Positions 32,388 through 40,655 of a stretch of 48,593 bases of DNA are shown here, in pieces (the first letter of the stretch is position 1; each line of letters begins with the position of its first letter). This DNA is from a virus. The stretch lies in IMG/VR virus record IMGVR_UViG_3300048840_000022, positions 1-48,593 of that record, one strand, 5' to 3'. Made by a program: the position numbers and the translations under genes. The notes beneath the pieces were generated by a model. It had not been told where the DNA came from. It was given only the letters and a program-made list of their open reading frames with translations, and searched no databases.

Positions 32388-33479
32388 GTGAAAAGAGAAT
32401 TTACACTATTAGCTCATAAGTACGATCCACACAAGTACGGTCTTGGTGGTTGGTTCATGAGCGAGAAGTTGGACGGCATGCGCGCACTATGGGATGGGGG
32501 AGTAACTCGTGGATTACCAAAATCAAATGTACCGTGGGCCAACAATATTAAGGATGGGAGATATGTTACTCCTCCTGTTGCTACTGGTCTGTGGAGTCGT
32601 TACGGTAATGTTATCCATGCACCAGATTACTTTTTGGATAGTCTGCCTCATACTACACTGGACGGTGAACTGTATGCTGGCAAAGATAATCGACAGTTCC
32701 TCATGTCAACGGTAAAGGATCTTGAGGCCGGACCCGGATGGGAGATAGTATCTCTTAGGGCGTTTGATATGCCACCACCAAAGATGTGGTTAGCTGATGG
32801 TGTGATTGATACAACAAATTTCCACAAGACGCTTAGTGGTTGTTACGATTGGTATTGTAAGTATGCAGAGGGTATTATAGAGTATATGCCAGGACCATTG
32901 ATCCAGTATCAAACAGTGGTTAATCTTCTTAAGCGAGAATGTATCGAATCTCAGCATCTTACAGTACATCCTCAAACCCGGTTGCCAATGGCCACAGATA
33001 GGGCTATTGAAGTTGTTGATGCTGAGTTAGATCGTGTAAGCGCAGAAGGTGGTGAAGGATTGATTGTAAGATCAGACTGCGGATGTTGGGTAGGTGAGCG
33101 TAGCCACTATATCCAAAAAGTTAAGAAGTTAGATGATGCTGAGGGAACAGTCACTGGCTATGTTTCTGGTCGTGAGACCGATAAGGGTAGCAAGTTGCTT
33201 GGTATGATGGGTGCTTTGGTATTAGAGCTAGACAATGGTAAGAGGATGGAGCTGTCTGGATTCACTGAGACGGAGCGTCTCTTACAAAGACGCGATGATA
33301 TTACAGGCATGTCTATAACACCGCAGCAGTGGGCGCAGGATAATCCAGCTGAGGAATGTCCAGACTGGATTGAGGCGAAAGAATTTCCAAGAGGGTGCAA
33401 AGTTACCTTTAAGTATAGAGGCTTGTCAAGAGATAAGATACCTCAAGAAGCCAGATACTGGAGGCAATACAATGGGTGA
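32388..33479 (+). CDS. ATP-dependent DNA ligase
   Basis: A 363-residue ligase starting at GTG 32388 after AGGAG. Motif I is EKLDGMRA with the adenylated Lys27, motif III TTLDGELYAG, motif IV EGLIVR and motif V IQKVKKL. The OB-fold C-terminal part holds the rest (EGTVTGYVSG...). It seals nicks in phage DNA replication or repair. A ligase without an N-terminal domain is typical of phages. Confidence 0.9.
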   Translation: MKREFTLLAHKYDPHKYGLGGWFMSEKLDGMRALWDGGVTRGLPKSNVPWANNIKDGRYVTPPVATGLWSRYGNVIHAPDYFLDSLPHTTLDGELYAGKDNRQFLMSTVKDLEAGPGWEIVSLRAFDMPPPKMWLADGVIDTTNFHKTLSGCYDWYCKYAEGIIEYMPGPLIQYQTVVNLLKRECIESQHLTVHPQTRLPMATDRAIEVVDAELDRVSAEGGEGLIVRSDCGCWVGERSHYIQKVKKLDDAEGTVTGYVSGRETDKGSKLLGMMGALVLELDNGKRMELSGFTETERLLQRRDDITGMSITPQQWAQDNPAEECPDWIEAKEFPRGCKVTFKYRGLSRDKIPQEARYWRQYNG

Positions 33480-33693
33480 GATTGCTGATATGTTGATTGA
33501 TGAAATGTGTGATGACTATTGGCCAGGACGCAACTATGGGTATGAGTATGTGGCAATAGAAAGACCAACTTGGTGGAAAGAGCCAGTAGATTCAACCGAT
33601 CAAGTTATGAGGAGACTAGCAAATGCTAGACCCAATAAAACTAACACGACTATCAATAGAACTGAAGAAGCTGCTACAGAGGGCAGCAATTGA
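33472..33693 (+). CDS. Unknown protein (73 aa)
   Basis: ATG 33472 follows GGAGG; the upstream part of this frame overlaps the ligase and is not needed. Starts MGEIADMLIDEMCDDYWPG and ends Asn/Thr-rich. Unknown. Confidence 0.55.
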   Translation: MGEIADMLIDEMCDDYWPGRNYGYEYVAIERPTWWKEPVDSTDQVMRRLANARPNKTNTTINRTEEAATEGSN

Positions 33694-33880
33694 TAAGGTA
33701 TCAAAGGAGGAAGGAAATCTACTTGTTATAAGTTGGATGCAATCAAAAGTAAAAGAAGATAGTCTTACTGTTGAGCAATGCTTCCATATATTTCATAGTG
33801 TAATGAAAGCACTTGAAATGATTATCGAGATCTATCGAGGAGACAAAAATGAGAACACCAGAGTATCTAAGTCCGACTAG
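33623..33880 (+). CDS. Helical unknown protein (85 aa)
   Basis: Helices with basic residues (LSIELKKLLQRAAIDKVSKE) and HIFHSVMKALEMIIEIY. GAGGAG upstream. It overlaps both neighbours (71 and 32 bp). Unknown. Confidence 0.5.
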   Translation: MLDPIKLTRLSIELKKLLQRAAIDKVSKEEGNLLVISWMQSKVKEDSLTVEQCFHIFHSVMKALEMIIEIYRGDKNENTRVSKSD

Positions 33881-34856
33881 TTTTTCACTATTTTATAAAG
33901 ACATCACTGAGTTTTATCTGAAGTATCTAGCAGATAATCGACCACCAAGATTTCCACAAACAGAACCCATGTCTGTTGGTAGTTCTTTTGATGCCCATGT
34001 AAAGAGTTATCTATACGATAAATTGTTTGGTAGTAAAGATCCAAAATTTGATTTAACAACGCTATTCGAGGCACAAGTAGAAGAACAGAATCGCGACTTC
34101 GCACTTGAAGCTGGACGAGTTTGTTTTGATGCTTATAAAGAACACGGTGCATTGGCAGACATCATGTTAGAATTGGAACAGGCCGATACGGATCCGAAAT
34201 TTGAATTCAAGGTAGAGGGGCATGTCGCTCATGGTGACGAAGTTGATGGACTTGCATTCTATGGTTATCCTGATGTGTTCTTCCATACCAAGAGTGGTAG
34301 TGCAGTAATCTTTGACTGGAAGGTTAATGGCTTCTGCTCTAAAGGTAATGTAAGTCCAAAGAAGGGTTACATTATGTTGCGCGGACCAATGGATATGCGT
34401 GGTGTACACTGTCCACATAAAGATGCACAGATGATGGTGGTTAACGGACTGACTATAAATATCGGCCATCATATGGAACAGATTGATGAATCATGGGCCA
34501 ATCAAGAAACTATTTACGCTTGGATTTTGGGTGAAGAAGTTGGTGCAGAGTTTGTTGTTGGTATTGATCAACTGGCCATAGGCCCGAACCCTGATTTTAA
34601 AGATCATTCTACACCACCAGCTATACGTATTGCAAGACACAGATGTACTGTCAGTAAGGAACATCAGTTTGAGCTATTCAAGAAGGCTGCATGGGTATGG
34701 AAGATTATTAAATCAGGTTGGATATTCCGTGACATGACTGAGGATGAGTCAAGATTACGTCAATCTATGCTAGATCAACATCATCTTGCATATGAGGGTG
34801 AAGGCCAGAATGAAGAATGGTTCCGAAATAGCACACGTCAACATAAGAATTTTTAG
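33849..34856 (+). CDS. PD-(D/E)xK nuclease (RecB/Cas4-like)
   Basis: A 335-residue protein starting MRTPEYLSPTSFSLFYKDIT, the LSPSSxxxF opening typical of the PDDEXK_1 family. The catalytic segment is GYPDVFF...AVIFDWKVNG (D-x-K as D and K). A Cys-containing C-terminus is present (RGVHCPHKDAQ) but no complete FeS four-Cys set. It resembles phage recombination exonucleases of the Cas4/RecB type. Confidence 0.8.
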   Translation: MRTPEYLSPTSFSLFYKDITEFYLKYLADNRPPRFPQTEPMSVGSSFDAHVKSYLYDKLFGSKDPKFDLTTLFEAQVEEQNRDFALEAGRVCFDAYKEHGALADIMLELEQADTDPKFEFKVEGHVAHGDEVDGLAFYGYPDVFFHTKSGSAVIFDWKVNGFCSKGNVSPKKGYIMLRGPMDMRGVHCPHKDAQMMVVNGLTINIGHHMEQIDESWANQETIYAWILGEEVGAEFVVGIDQLAIGPNPDFKDHSTPPAIRIARHRCTVSKEHQFELFKKAAWVWKIIKSGWIFRDMTEDESRLRQSMLDQHHLAYEGEGQNEEWFRNSTRQHKNF

Positions 34857-34863
34857 TCGTATG

Positions 34864-35005
34864 ATGGTTGCATGTATGTGGGAAATACTGTAGGTAACGG
34901 AAGCCGTGGAGTGATAATAATTAAACCCGCTAGCGGATTAGAAAAGAGCCGTTACTCTGCTGGTTAGAGTTATGCCAAGTTGGTTCGAATCCAACCAGCC
35001 ATCAC
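34864..35005 (+). other. tRNA-like element without a normal anticodon arm
   Basis: A perfect T-arm (GTTGG-TTCGAAT-CCAAC, 34979-34995) is followed by CAGCCAT, which pairs over 7 bp with ATGGTTG at 34864-34870, 130 bp upstream. A D-arm-like hairpin ACTCT-GCTGGTT-AGAGT (34954-34970) directly precedes TATGCCAA and the T-arm. GTAACGG (34894-34900) pairs with CCGTTAC (34949-34955). No 5-bp anticodon stem is present. It may be a decayed tRNA-Gly(GCC), an interrupted tRNA or a tRNA mimic. GCTGGTT/AACCAGC is an alternative 7-bp pairing. It lies in the 166-bp gap between genes. Confidence 0.45.
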
Positions 35006-35022
35006 TTTAGGAGACGAGGTAA

Positions 35023-36147
35023 ATGAACATAGCACTGTATAGGAATCTCTCATGCCAGAGGCGTGAGCAAGAGGAATATCGTATCAGAAAATGGATGTCC
35101 TTAAACGGGCATACTGAGTGCGATGCTCCAGAAGCAGATCTACTTATCTTTACAAGCTGTGGATATGACAGAACAAACTATAATTTGGCTATTGATCAGT
35201 TGATTAAAATGATTCCGTATAATATAATAACAACTGTTGTGGGTTGCTTCCCAAGTATTGATCCTGGCAATCCACTGTTAGCAAATTTCAACACATTAAA
35301 ACTACGTGACCTTAATGCTTATTTCGATACACTTGGTGGCATACCAATGTCGCCGATAATGGATAAAGACTGTGACCACTATGGTGTTCATATTGCAACA
35401 GGTTGTGTGGGCAACTGTACATACTGTGGATCTTGTCGTGCTACTGGTAAGGTTAAAAGTATCGAGCCACATATTATACTAGAGAACGTTATAGATATGT
35501 GGTCGAGAGGTATTACACCAATGCTATTGGCTGAGGATACTGGTGCATATGGTATGGATTGTTCATCGACGATTGTTGGTCTACTTGATTTATTGCGTAG
35601 GAATGCCAGAAAAGAAGACAAGATAATCGTAGATAACATGGATGCTCAATGGTTCATGTTACACTATGATGCACTAAGACAAATGTTGGATAGCGATTTC
35701 ATTATTCGTTTACCGTTGGGTGTTCAGAGTTTTAATCACGAAGTGTTAGCTAAAATGAATCGTAGAAATAATTACGACAGTCATCTTTTAGCTGAACGGA
35801 TTCGCGAAATCGCTGATGCTAGGATGGCTCGTAGCGGCAAAGACTACTGTGATAATTTAGATATTCATCTACTTGTTGGTTATCCTGGTGAGACACGTGA
35901 AGAGATGCATGTAACAATGTCTATTGTTAATAGACTGTTGAGCGATAATATACCGTTCTGTGCATCGCCATTCTTTAGGCATATAAATATGGATCTTCAA
36001 GAAAAGGAATTATCACCTAATGAATATCAGTTTAGGTGTAATGCACTATATGCTGGTGCACCAGAATTCAAGTGGATATGTCCAGCCTGTCATTACAAAT
36101 TATATGATTGTATTTGTACTGTAGATAGGAAAGGTAAGATGCTATGA
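35023..36147 (+). CDS. MiaB-like radical SAM protein (methylthiotransferase type), copy 1
   Basis: A 374-residue protein. The N-terminal domain has three cysteines spaced as in methylthiotransferases: C11 (NLSCQRRE), C46 (FTSCGYD), C75 (VVGCFPS), which normally hold an auxiliary 4Fe-4S cluster. The radical SAM motif is TGCVGNCTYCGSC (C128, C132, C135), with LPLGVQSFNHEVL and HLLVGYPGETREE later. In place of the TRAM domain is a short Cys-rich tail (CPACHYKLYDCIC). It would modify RNA or a protein; the next gene is a paralogue with an ATGA overlap. Confidence 0.8.
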   Translation: MNIALYRNLSCQRREQEEYRIRKWMSLNGHTECDAPEADLLIFTSCGYDRTNYNLAIDQLIKMIPYNIITTVVGCFPSIDPGNPLLANFNTLKLRDLNAYFDTLGGIPMSPIMDKDCDHYGVHIATGCVGNCTYCGSCRATGKVKSIEPHIILENVIDMWSRGITPMLLAEDTGAYGMDCSSTIVGLLDLLRRNARKEDKIIVDNMDAQWFMLHYDALRQMLDSDFIIRLPLGVQSFNHEVLAKMNRRNNYDSHLLAERIREIADARMARSGKDYCDNLDIHLLVGYPGETREEMHVTMSIVNRLLSDNIPFCASPFFRHINMDLQEKELSPNEYQFRCNALYAGAPEFKWICPACHYKLYDCICTVDRKGKML

Positions 36148-37316
36148 AGATTAGCGTTTTTAAGAATGGCCTATGCCATAGGCGTGAGCGTGAAGAGTTA
36201 ATGATTATTCAGTGGGCCTATCTTAATGGATGGGCTATTGACGATAACTATGCAACAAGTGATCTTATATTTTTTATAAGTTGTGCATTCAATAAGCCAC
36301 ACTATGATGCAGCACTGGCAGAGATTAAGAATCTTGAGCCATTCAAAGAAAAGACTATTGTACTTGGTTGTCTGCCAGATATAGATGAGGATATGATACC
36401 ACATGAAATGTTCTTTAGTAAGTTGAGTGAGTTCGATATGAATATGGCTCATCTTGATGAAAAATTGGGGACAACGATTCCATTTGCCAAGGTCTTAGAC
36501 GTAGACTGTGATAGTAATGTTAAGATACTAAGTGGTTGTCTTAACAATTGTAACTATTGCAATATTAATAAAGCTACTAAACGTCTTATATCTGAACCGC
36601 TACCAATGATTGTTCGTAAGGTAAAAGTACAATGGGCCAAAGGAATCACACCATTGTTAATGGGTGAGGATGCCGGTGCCTGGGGTAAGGATATTGGAAA
36701 AACGTTAGGTGATCTAATGATTGCACTGTTGCATGAAGTAATTATTTATGAGCAAATTGATCTCGACAATCTAGATGCTCATTGGGTAGATGAATACTAT
36801 GAGAATATGCGTATCTGGATAGGAATGGGATTCATAAGACGCATGGCTATAGGTGTCCAGTCATTCAGTCAACCGCTTGTTAAGGCCATGGGCCGGAAAC
36901 AGTTTGATGTTGAGAAAGTTGTACAGTTTATAACTGATGTTAAAGATATACAGACAACAGCTCTCAATATGCCATATGCTGGTATCGACATGCATCTAAT
37001 GGTTGGACATCCTGCTGAGACAGAAAAAGACTTTAAGACTACTTGTGCGATTGTTGAACAACTACAAGTACCATTCACGGTATTCAAGTGTTGGATACGT
37101 GATAAACCTATGCACCCAGAAGCAGATAGGCGTGAGAAGATGCTGTATGCTTTGGCTGATAATCTTGAGATTTGGGCCTGTCCGGTATGTAAAATGAAAC
37201 GTCACGAATGTATCTGTGATAGTAACAATAAGGCACCTGATCAACCACGTGGAACACTTGGTATCCATCAACCACATTCAAGCACAGGAGATAATATACC
37301 ACATGACTTGGATTAG
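36144..37316 (+). CDS. MiaB-like radical SAM protein, copy 2
   Basis: A 390-residue paralogue of the preceding protein. Auxiliary cysteines are C11, C47, C76; the radical SAM motif is SGCLNNCNYC (C132, C136, C139). MAIGVQSFSQPLV and HLMVGHPAETEKD match copy 1, as does the Cys-rich tail (CPVCKMKRHECIC). It has an additional low-complexity C-terminus (GTLGIHQPHSSTG). The two proteins may form a heterodimer or act on different positions of one substrate. Both sit between a tRNA-like element and a tRNA gene. Confidence 0.8.
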   Translation: MKISVFKNGLCHRREREELMIIQWAYLNGWAIDDNYATSDLIFFISCAFNKPHYDAALAEIKNLEPFKEKTIVLGCLPDIDEDMIPHEMFFSKLSEFDMNMAHLDEKLGTTIPFAKVLDVDCDSNVKILSGCLNNCNYCNINKATKRLISEPLPMIVRKVKVQWAKGITPLLMGEDAGAWGKDIGKTLGDLMIALLHEVIIYEQIDLDNLDAHWVDEYYENMRIWIGMGFIRRMAIGVQSFSQPLVKAMGRKQFDVEKVVQFITDVKDIQTTALNMPYAGIDMHLMVGHPAETEKDFKTTCAIVEQLQVPFTVFKCWIRDKPMHPEADRREKMLYALADNLEIWACPVCKMKRHECICDSNNKAPDQPRGTLGIHQPHSSTGDNIPHDLD

Positions 37317-37476
37317 AAAGATCATAGCGTTCTTGAGGTTGAGTGACAGGATAGTGTGTGAAGAGTCCAGAGGCCTGGGGCCATATGATTTCCATGACTA
37401 TCCTGACTCTGACGATGCACCACAACATTTCTTTCTTTTAAAATGTAGACGTTGTGGAAAGTATTTTTATATGTAG
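37303..37476 (+). CDS. Small protein with a zinc knuckle (57 aa)
   Basis: Starts MTWIRKIIAFLRLSDRIVCE; ends CRRCGKYFYM. CAGGAG is about 12 bp upstream. It overlaps the end of the radical SAM gene by 14 bp and its stop touches the tRNA. Unknown. Confidence 0.5.
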   Translation: MTWIRKIIAFLRLSDRIVCEESRGLGPYDFHDYPDSDDAPQHFFLLKCRRCGKYFYM

Positions 37477-37559
37477 CTTAGGTGGCGGAACGGCAGACGC
37501 TAGGGACTTAAAATCCCTTGCCCTAGGGCGTGAGGGTTCGATTCCCTCCCTGAGCACCA
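37476..37559 (+). tRNA. tRNA-Leu (anticodon UAA)
   Basis: An 84-nt cloverleaf with acceptor GCTTAGG/CCTGAGC, anticodon stem AGGGA/TCCCT and loop CTTAAAA giving anticodon TAA at 37509-37511, a class II long variable arm (TGCCCTAGGGCG) and T-arm GAGGG-TTCGATT-CCCTC. The CCA end is encoded. It would read UUA (and UUG) codons, which are frequent in this AT-rich genome. Confidence 0.93.
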
Positions 37560-37681
37560 TTTGGCCAAGGTTTGTACTGTGGTAGCCAGCCATGTTAACA
37601 ACGGTACATTCAAACTCCAAACGCGATCCATATCCATAGGGGGAGATTATATGGATCAGTTGGTAACTTAAGTTGGAGCAT

Positions 37682-37707
37682 GGTGGCAAGCCGAGGCCAC
37701 CTGTTTT
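37682..37707 (+). terminator. Possible intrinsic terminator
   Basis: GGTGGC (37682-37687), loop AAGCCGAG, GCCACC (37696-37701), followed by TGTTTT. It lies between the tRNA and the next gene. A second hairpin, GATCCATAT/ATATGGATC, lies at about 37625-37658 in the same gap. Confidence 0.5.
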
Positions 37708-37716
37708 GGAGAGACT

Positions 37717-37950
37717 ATGGAAGAATTTGTATTAATGACACATGAAGGTGCTGCAAAAGAAATGGCACTTAAGAAACTGCGCTCGCAGCTAGAGTTGGCC
37801 CTAGTCTGTAGTATGACAGGGCTTCAATTACCAAAAGGCCGAAGGCTTGGGCCTGAGAAAAAGTCAAGACCATGTATTAATTGTGGCACTGAGCATATGC
37901 ACAATAATTCTTTCTGTTCTGTTAAATGCTGTAAGGAGTATAAGAAATGA
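37717..37950 (+). CDS. Zinc-finger protein (77 aa)
   Basis: A helical N-terminus (MEEFVLMTHEGAAKEMALKK) and C-terminal CINCGTEH...FCSVKCC, a likely zinc site of the FCS/MYND-like small type. ATGA overlap with the next gene. Unknown. Confidence 0.6.
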   Translation: MEEFVLMTHEGAAKEMALKKLRSQLELALVCSMTGLQLPKGRRLGPEKKSRPCINCGTEHMHNNSFCSVKCCKEYKK

Positions 37951-38306
37951 GAAGATATGTATATATGAAAAATGTTCCAGAGACTGTATATGGACCAGGA
38001 TTATTAGTTGATCTCCAAGAGATGTTTAGTATGCTAGGAGTATGCCACGAAGCTTATGATGATGTAACAATAGTGGCAGAACCAGGTGATGCAACAAGGT
38101 ATGAATTAATTATAATATATAATAGTGTAAATGAGAGAATACTAGTCGTACCGGAAAAGGAATGGTCAACATCCTGGGGATATAACTGTTATATAACCTC
38201 TGATGAGTTACCATTCAACAATATGCATACACGTTGTGTTTATGCTGATCTTATTAATCATGCTGCACGTTACTATGACTGGGAAACTGGGAGGCCAGTA
38301 TGCTGA
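37947..38306 (+). CDS. Unknown protein (119 aa)
   Basis: Starts MRRYVYMKNVPETVYGPGLL; mixed alpha/beta, no motif. It overlaps neighbours on both sides by 4 and 7 bp, which supports it as a true gene. Confidence 0.6.
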   Translation: MRRYVYMKNVPETVYGPGLLVDLQEMFSMLGVCHEAYDDVTIVAEPGDATRYELIIIYNSVNERILVVPEKEWSTSWGYNCYITSDELPFNNMHTRCVYADLINHAARYYDWETGRPVC

Positions 38307-38479
38307 TATTATCGACAACGAATCATAGTATAGCGGTTCAGAGTAAAGCAGGTAAGAGGTATGAGTATATACATTTTAATCCTTTTCAACAGCGTAAGTT
38401 GAAAAGATTTCTTAAGCAGGGTTACGAGGGTAGAGCATGGAATCTCCTGAAGAAGTACCAGATATGGAAGAAGATGTAA
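38300..38479 (+). CDS. Basic small protein (59 aa)
   Basis: ATG 38300 overlaps the previous gene by 7 bp, GAGG upstream. The product is rich in Lys/Arg/Tyr (FNPFQQRKLKRFLKQGYEG), suggesting nucleic acid binding. It runs 43 bp into the next gene. Confidence 0.55.
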   Translation: MLILSTTNHSIAVQSKAGKRYEYIHFNPFQQRKLKRFLKQGYEGRAWNLLKKYQIWKKM

Positions 38480-38763
38480 TCTATGAAAAGATTATCTATA
38501 TACTTAATGGTAAGAACAGTGGTGGTCATGTGATCACTAAAATCATTGAACAACTATCATCAGCCAAAGATGTAAGATACTATGCACATCTTGATATCGT
38601 TACTAATCAAGGCATGACACATTTAGGCCCATCATTGATGCCAAAGTGTGATGATATTGAGGATGCATTCAGTAAGTTCAATGCACATGTAAACATCATG
38701 GTTCAACAGTATAAAGATTTAGCCAATACACCAAAGATTTTAGTACCTGGAGGTCCAAAATGA
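38437..38763 (+). CDS. Unknown protein (108 aa)
   Basis: Starts MESPEEVPDMEEDVIYEKII; GAGGG upstream. Acidic N-terminus, alpha/beta body, no catalytic motif. ATGA overlap with the next gene. Confidence 0.6.
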   Translation: MESPEEVPDMEEDVIYEKIIYILNGKNSGGHVITKIIEQLSSAKDVRYYAHLDIVTNQGMTHLGPSLMPKCDDIEDAFSKFNAHVNIMVQQYKDLANTPKILVPGGPK

Positions 38764-39059
38764 ATCAGTTAATACTGTTCACAAAAGCAGATTGTAAACA
38801 ATGTGAATATGTTAAGAGTAAATTAGATAGGGGTGATTATTTTGAACTACCGGGAGCTTGGCTAAAAGATGGTATGAAAAATTGGCGTGAGTTCGGTATC
38901 ATAGATATCTCAGCCGCGGCAGCGGCTATTGGTTGGGATGGTTCAATGCCACTAGCTTTTAATATTGTGACGCGTGCTGCTAGTGATTATGCAGATCTAT
39001 GCCTGAAGCTAGGCATACCAAAAATGGAGTGTGAAGATGGAACGTGCAAATTGGGATGA
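38760..39059 (+). CDS. Glutaredoxin/thioredoxin-like protein
   Basis: A 99-residue protein. QLILFTKADCKQCEYVKSKL has the beta strand and CxxC redox pair C12/C15. The C-terminal SMPLAFNIV resembles the cis-Pro loop, and an extra CEDGTC pair ends the protein. A likely electron donor, for example for ribonucleotide reductase, which is not in this window. Overlaps the deaminase gene by 23 bp. Confidence 0.7.
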   Translation: MNQLILFTKADCKQCEYVKSKLDRGDYFELPGAWLKDGMKNWREFGIIDISAAAAAIGWDGSMPLAFNIVTRAASDYADLCLKLGIPKMECEDGTCKLG

Positions 39060-39501
39060 GTACTTCATGATAATGGCTAAGGTTATTGCAACACGATCCA
39101 AGGATCAATCTACAAAAGTAGGAGCCGTTATCGTAGGGCCTGATCATGAAATCCGTTCGACTGGTTACAATGGCATGGCGCGTGGTGTTAATGATGATGT
39201 TGCATATAGACACCAGAGGCCAGAGAAATATAAATGGTTTGAACATGCCGAGCGTAATGCTATATATAATGCAGCCAGAATGGGTGCTCATCTTTTGAAT
39301 TGTAAAATCTACGGTACACAAATTCCATGTACAGATTGTAGCAGGGCTATTATTCAAGCGGGTTTGAGAGAAGTAATTGTTGAAAGCCTTACTGTTAATG
39401 AGCGTTGGATAGAAGATGCACTACGATCACAAGATATGTTCCATGAGTCTGGTGTTTTGATTCGTGAAATCGGTATCGTTAAGCCGGGAGGCTATTTATA
39501 G
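39037..39501 (+). CDS. dCMP/deoxycytidylate deaminase
   Basis: A 154-residue zinc deaminase. STKVGAVIVGPD opens the fold, FEHAERNAIYNAA supplies the zinc His and proton-shuttle Glu, and IPCTDCSRAII supplies the two zinc Cys. It converts dCMP to dUMP for thymidylate synthesis. ATG 39037 follows GGAG; the upstream GTG at 39031 is less likely. Confidence 0.88.
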   Translation: MERANWDEYFMIMAKVIATRSKDQSTKVGAVIVGPDHEIRSTGYNGMARGVNDDVAYRHQRPEKYKWFEHAERNAIYNAARMGAHLLNCKIYGTQIPCTDCSRAIIQAGLREVIVESLTVNERWIEDALRSQDMFHESGVLIREIGIVKPGGYL

Positions 39502-39512
39502 TGGAGGGAACT

Positions 39513-39680
39513 ATGTTTATTTGCTGCGTGTGTACAGAAGAAAAGCCAGAAGATTATCTAAGTCATGAGTGTGAGTGTGGTAATAATGTTTGTATTGATT
39601 GCGCCGATCAAAACCAATATCTTATAAGTTTTTGCCCAGATTGTCATGCATCTCATGAGGAGGAAATGAGACTACCATGA
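39513..39680 (+). CDS. RING-like cysteine-rich protein (55 aa)
   Basis: MFICCVCTEEKPEDYLSHEC then ECG, CIDC, CPDCH: a cross-brace-like spacing of eight Cys/His for two zinc ions. GGAGGG precedes ATG 39513. ATGA-type overlap with the next gene. Unknown function. Confidence 0.6.
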   Translation: MFICCVCTEEKPEDYLSHECECGNNVCIDCADQNQYLISFCPDCHASHEEEMRLP

Positions 39681-39871
39681 TGAACGTATTTGAGCAATTA
39701 GGCTTTAAATATGATGTTATGGCTCAAGGATATAAAAAAGATATCGGTGATGGCATTACACTTAGTGTCTACAATATGAGTGGTAAATGGGAGGTATCGG
39801 CAACAGCGTGGTTGACCTGCAAGACGGAACTGATAGCGAATCTATTTCAGCAGAAATATCAGTACACGTAA
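39677..39871 (+). CDS. Unknown protein (64 aa)
   Basis: Starts MMNVFEQLGFKYDVMAQGYK; beta-rich body (LSVYNMSGKWEVSATAW). GAGGAGG upstream. Another frame with a possible 46-residue product (MGGIGNSVVDLQDG..., 39787-39927) overlaps its end and is weak. Confidence 0.5.
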   Translation: MMNVFEQLGFKYDVMAQGYKKDIGDGITLSVYNMSGKWEVSATAWLTCKTELIANLFQQKYQYT

Positions 39872-39923
39872 AGAAGTCTATTGATCTAATGTTAGATATG
39901 ATTAATCAATCAAAGGAGGAAAT

Positions 39924-40655
39924 GTGAGTTATTATTATAGGAAGAAAGTATTACAAGCTTTCAATGTACAGAATGGTACATATCGTCATGTACTAACTGA
40001 TCCAGTCATTGGCGGAATTGATAATCTTGGTATGTTAAGTATTCTGGCTGGAGCTGCAAAGATCGCAGGTGATACACAAGTGCAGCAGTTTGCAGAAGAA
40101 TGGTGTAATACTTGCACATCTATTAGTAAGAACTGTCGTAATTTCGACGTAGTGCCTCACGATGGTTGGTTCAACACTGGCGAGTATTATTGGAAAGAGA
40201 AGCCACAATGTTATGCAGGGCCATTCGGTTATGAGTGGGCCAGAAACCAGGGATGTAATCTACCAAAGATATGGGACGTACCACTAGCTAAGTGGATAGC
40301 TATGGTGCCAAGTATCTTTATTAGATATCTAGGATTCAAGCAGCATCTTAATACATGTATGGTAGCCAAACTATTGGAAGGCAATAGGCCAGGATCGAGT
40401 TGGGATTGGGCCAAGGAAGATAATGCTTTCTATAGTTATATTGCTGGTGAGAAGTGTCGCATACCGCAGATGAATATATATTCAAGTAAGACTACAAAAG
40501 ATGTTAAAGAGATTGTTCCAATCCAACAACGACAAGGGTCGCAGTGGATATGGAAGCAGTGGCCATTCACGCGATGCATAGAGTTTACTGATCGTGAGTA
40601 TACACCTACTGCTCTACTGATTGGTGAATATTTACAAGGGAGTTTGGATGAGTAA
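39924..40655 (+). CDS. Unknown protein (243 aa)
   Basis: GTG 39924 follows AAAGGAGG; the overlapping ATG at 39922 meets a stop at once. A soluble, Trp/Cys-containing protein (WCNTC, WDWAKEDNAFY). No family is recognised. Confidence 0.6.
   Translation: MSYYYRKKVLQAFNVQNGTYRHVLTDPVIGGIDNLGMLSILAGAAKIAGDTQVQQFAEEWCNTCTSISKNCRNFDVVPHDGWFNTGEYYWKEKPQCYAGPFGYEWARNQGCNLPKIWDVPLAKWIAMVPSIFIRYLGFKQHLNTCMVAKLLEGNRPGSSWDWAKEDNAFYSYIAGEKCRIPQMNIYSSKTTKDVKEIVPIQQRQGSQWIWKQWPFTRCIEFTDREYTPTALLIGEYLQGSLDE

Noticed and set aside
38329-38335. Another TATAGCG promoter
   Set aside because: It lies inside a plausible gene (38300-38479) and lacks the flanking GGAAT part shared by the intergenic copies.
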